Origin: Treponema sp. OMZ 838
Lineage (GTDB): Bacteria; Spirochaetota; Spirochaetia; Treponematales; Treponemataceae
Direction: 5' to 3'
DNA: 64,000 nt
NCBI RefSeq assembly: GCF_000775995.1
Contig: NZ_CP009227.1
Span: 1,966,296-2,030,295, forward strand
Part shown: piece after piece, positions 63,767-64,000 of the stretch
Layout of the letters: every line of letters starts with the position of its first letter
Position numbering within the stretch: the stretch's first letter is position 1
Program-made: the position numbers and the translations under genes
Notes under the pieces: model-generated
Seen by the model: only the letters and a program-made list of their open reading frames with translations
Told to the model about the DNA's origin: nothing
Database searches by the model: none

Positions 63767-64000
63767 TTATCCTTTAGTTATGATTTTTCTCCCAAGCCGT
63801 TTCTCCAATCTCCACTGAGGCGGAACTCCATCATCGCCCCAATATTCATCCATCGCAATGATTTTATCATCTTTTAATTTTATAAACGATACCACATGAA
63901 AAGAACTTGTTCTATCAACACTGTATACGTTGACAGCGGTGATGATTAAATCATCGATTTGTTCTATTCTTTCGATTGTTCCGTTCCATGTTCCCGGATA
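63767..64000 (-). CDS. NTF2/SnoaL-like protein, 5' truncated by window edge
   Basis: The last 77 or so residues of a minus-strand gene are visible (GTWNGTIERIEQIDDLIITA, then SSFHVVSFIKLKDDKIIAMD and EYWGDDGVPPQWR). The pattern is that of SnoaL/NTF2-like small cone-shaped domains. The start lies beyond 64000. It stops two bases before the TfoX-N start codon, so the two are likely co-transcribed. Function is unknown. Confidence 0.7.
   Translation of the reverse strand, partial: YPGTWNGTIERIEQIDDLIITAVNVYSVDRTSSFHVVSFIKLKDDKIIAMDEYWGDDGVPPQWRLEKRLGRKIITKG

Overview
The window looks like chromosomal DNA of an oral-type Treponema (Spirochaetota). The evidence is a spirochete fli/flh export operon, a treponemal mglBAC sugar transporter, a Tp34/FTR1 metal-uptake cluster, and many lipoproteins with relaxed lipoboxes. 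G+C looks to be in the mid-40s by eye, which would suit the T. vincentii/T. medium group better than T. denticola. That species guess is an inference. I saw no tRNA, rRNA, CRISPR array, prophage or insertion sequence.

Layout. 1-10.3 kb (+): the downstream half of the large motility operon, fliM (5' truncated), fliY, fliO-like, fliP, fliQ, fliR, flhB, flhA, flhF, flhG. 10.4-26.4 kb (+): a GT2 glycosyltransferase, a MATE exporter, a zinc-site-less M48-like protein, an RNase II/R-family enzyme, an M18 aminopeptidase, a giant acidic/TM/TPR protein, an XdhC-like protein and dnaE. 26.6-32.5 kb (-): mglB-mglA-mglC followed by a BspA-like leucine-rich-repeat protein. 32.8-36.1 kb (+): valS and a small HD-domain alarmone-hydrolase-like protein. 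36.2-43.5 kb (-): a small Asp/Phe repeat protein with its own promoter, then an operon of a large acidic protein, two Maf/DUF115 proteins and a membrane protein with a GGDEF-like remnant. 43.7-51.7 kb: FtsB-like and Sua5/YrdC proteins (+), a tyrosine recombinase, topA, dprA and a TPR lipoprotein (-), then a CPA2 antiporter and a methyltransferase (+). 51.7-52.8 kb (-): alr. 53.0-61.7 kb (+): an iron/metal uptake cluster (FTR1, Tp34/P19, DUF2318 Fe-S membrane protein, two FtsX-like permeases, ATPase, FMN-binding lipoprotein, a third FtsX-like permease). 61.6-64 kb (-): an ABC-F ATPase, a gene remnant, a TfoX-N protein and a truncated NTF2-like protein.

Themes. (1) Three otherwise good genes, fliR, topA and the DUF2318 gene, need a one-base change in a homopolymer to read through. 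That points to homopolymer sequencing error or to slippage-based variation. (2) Several intergenic gaps hold clusters of perfect or nested inverted repeats. (3) MglB has its halves in swapped order, and MglC carries about 240 extra N-terminal residues. (4) The metal cluster matches the Campylobacter Ftr1/P19 order but ends in a flavin lipoprotein plus permease where thioredoxins would be.
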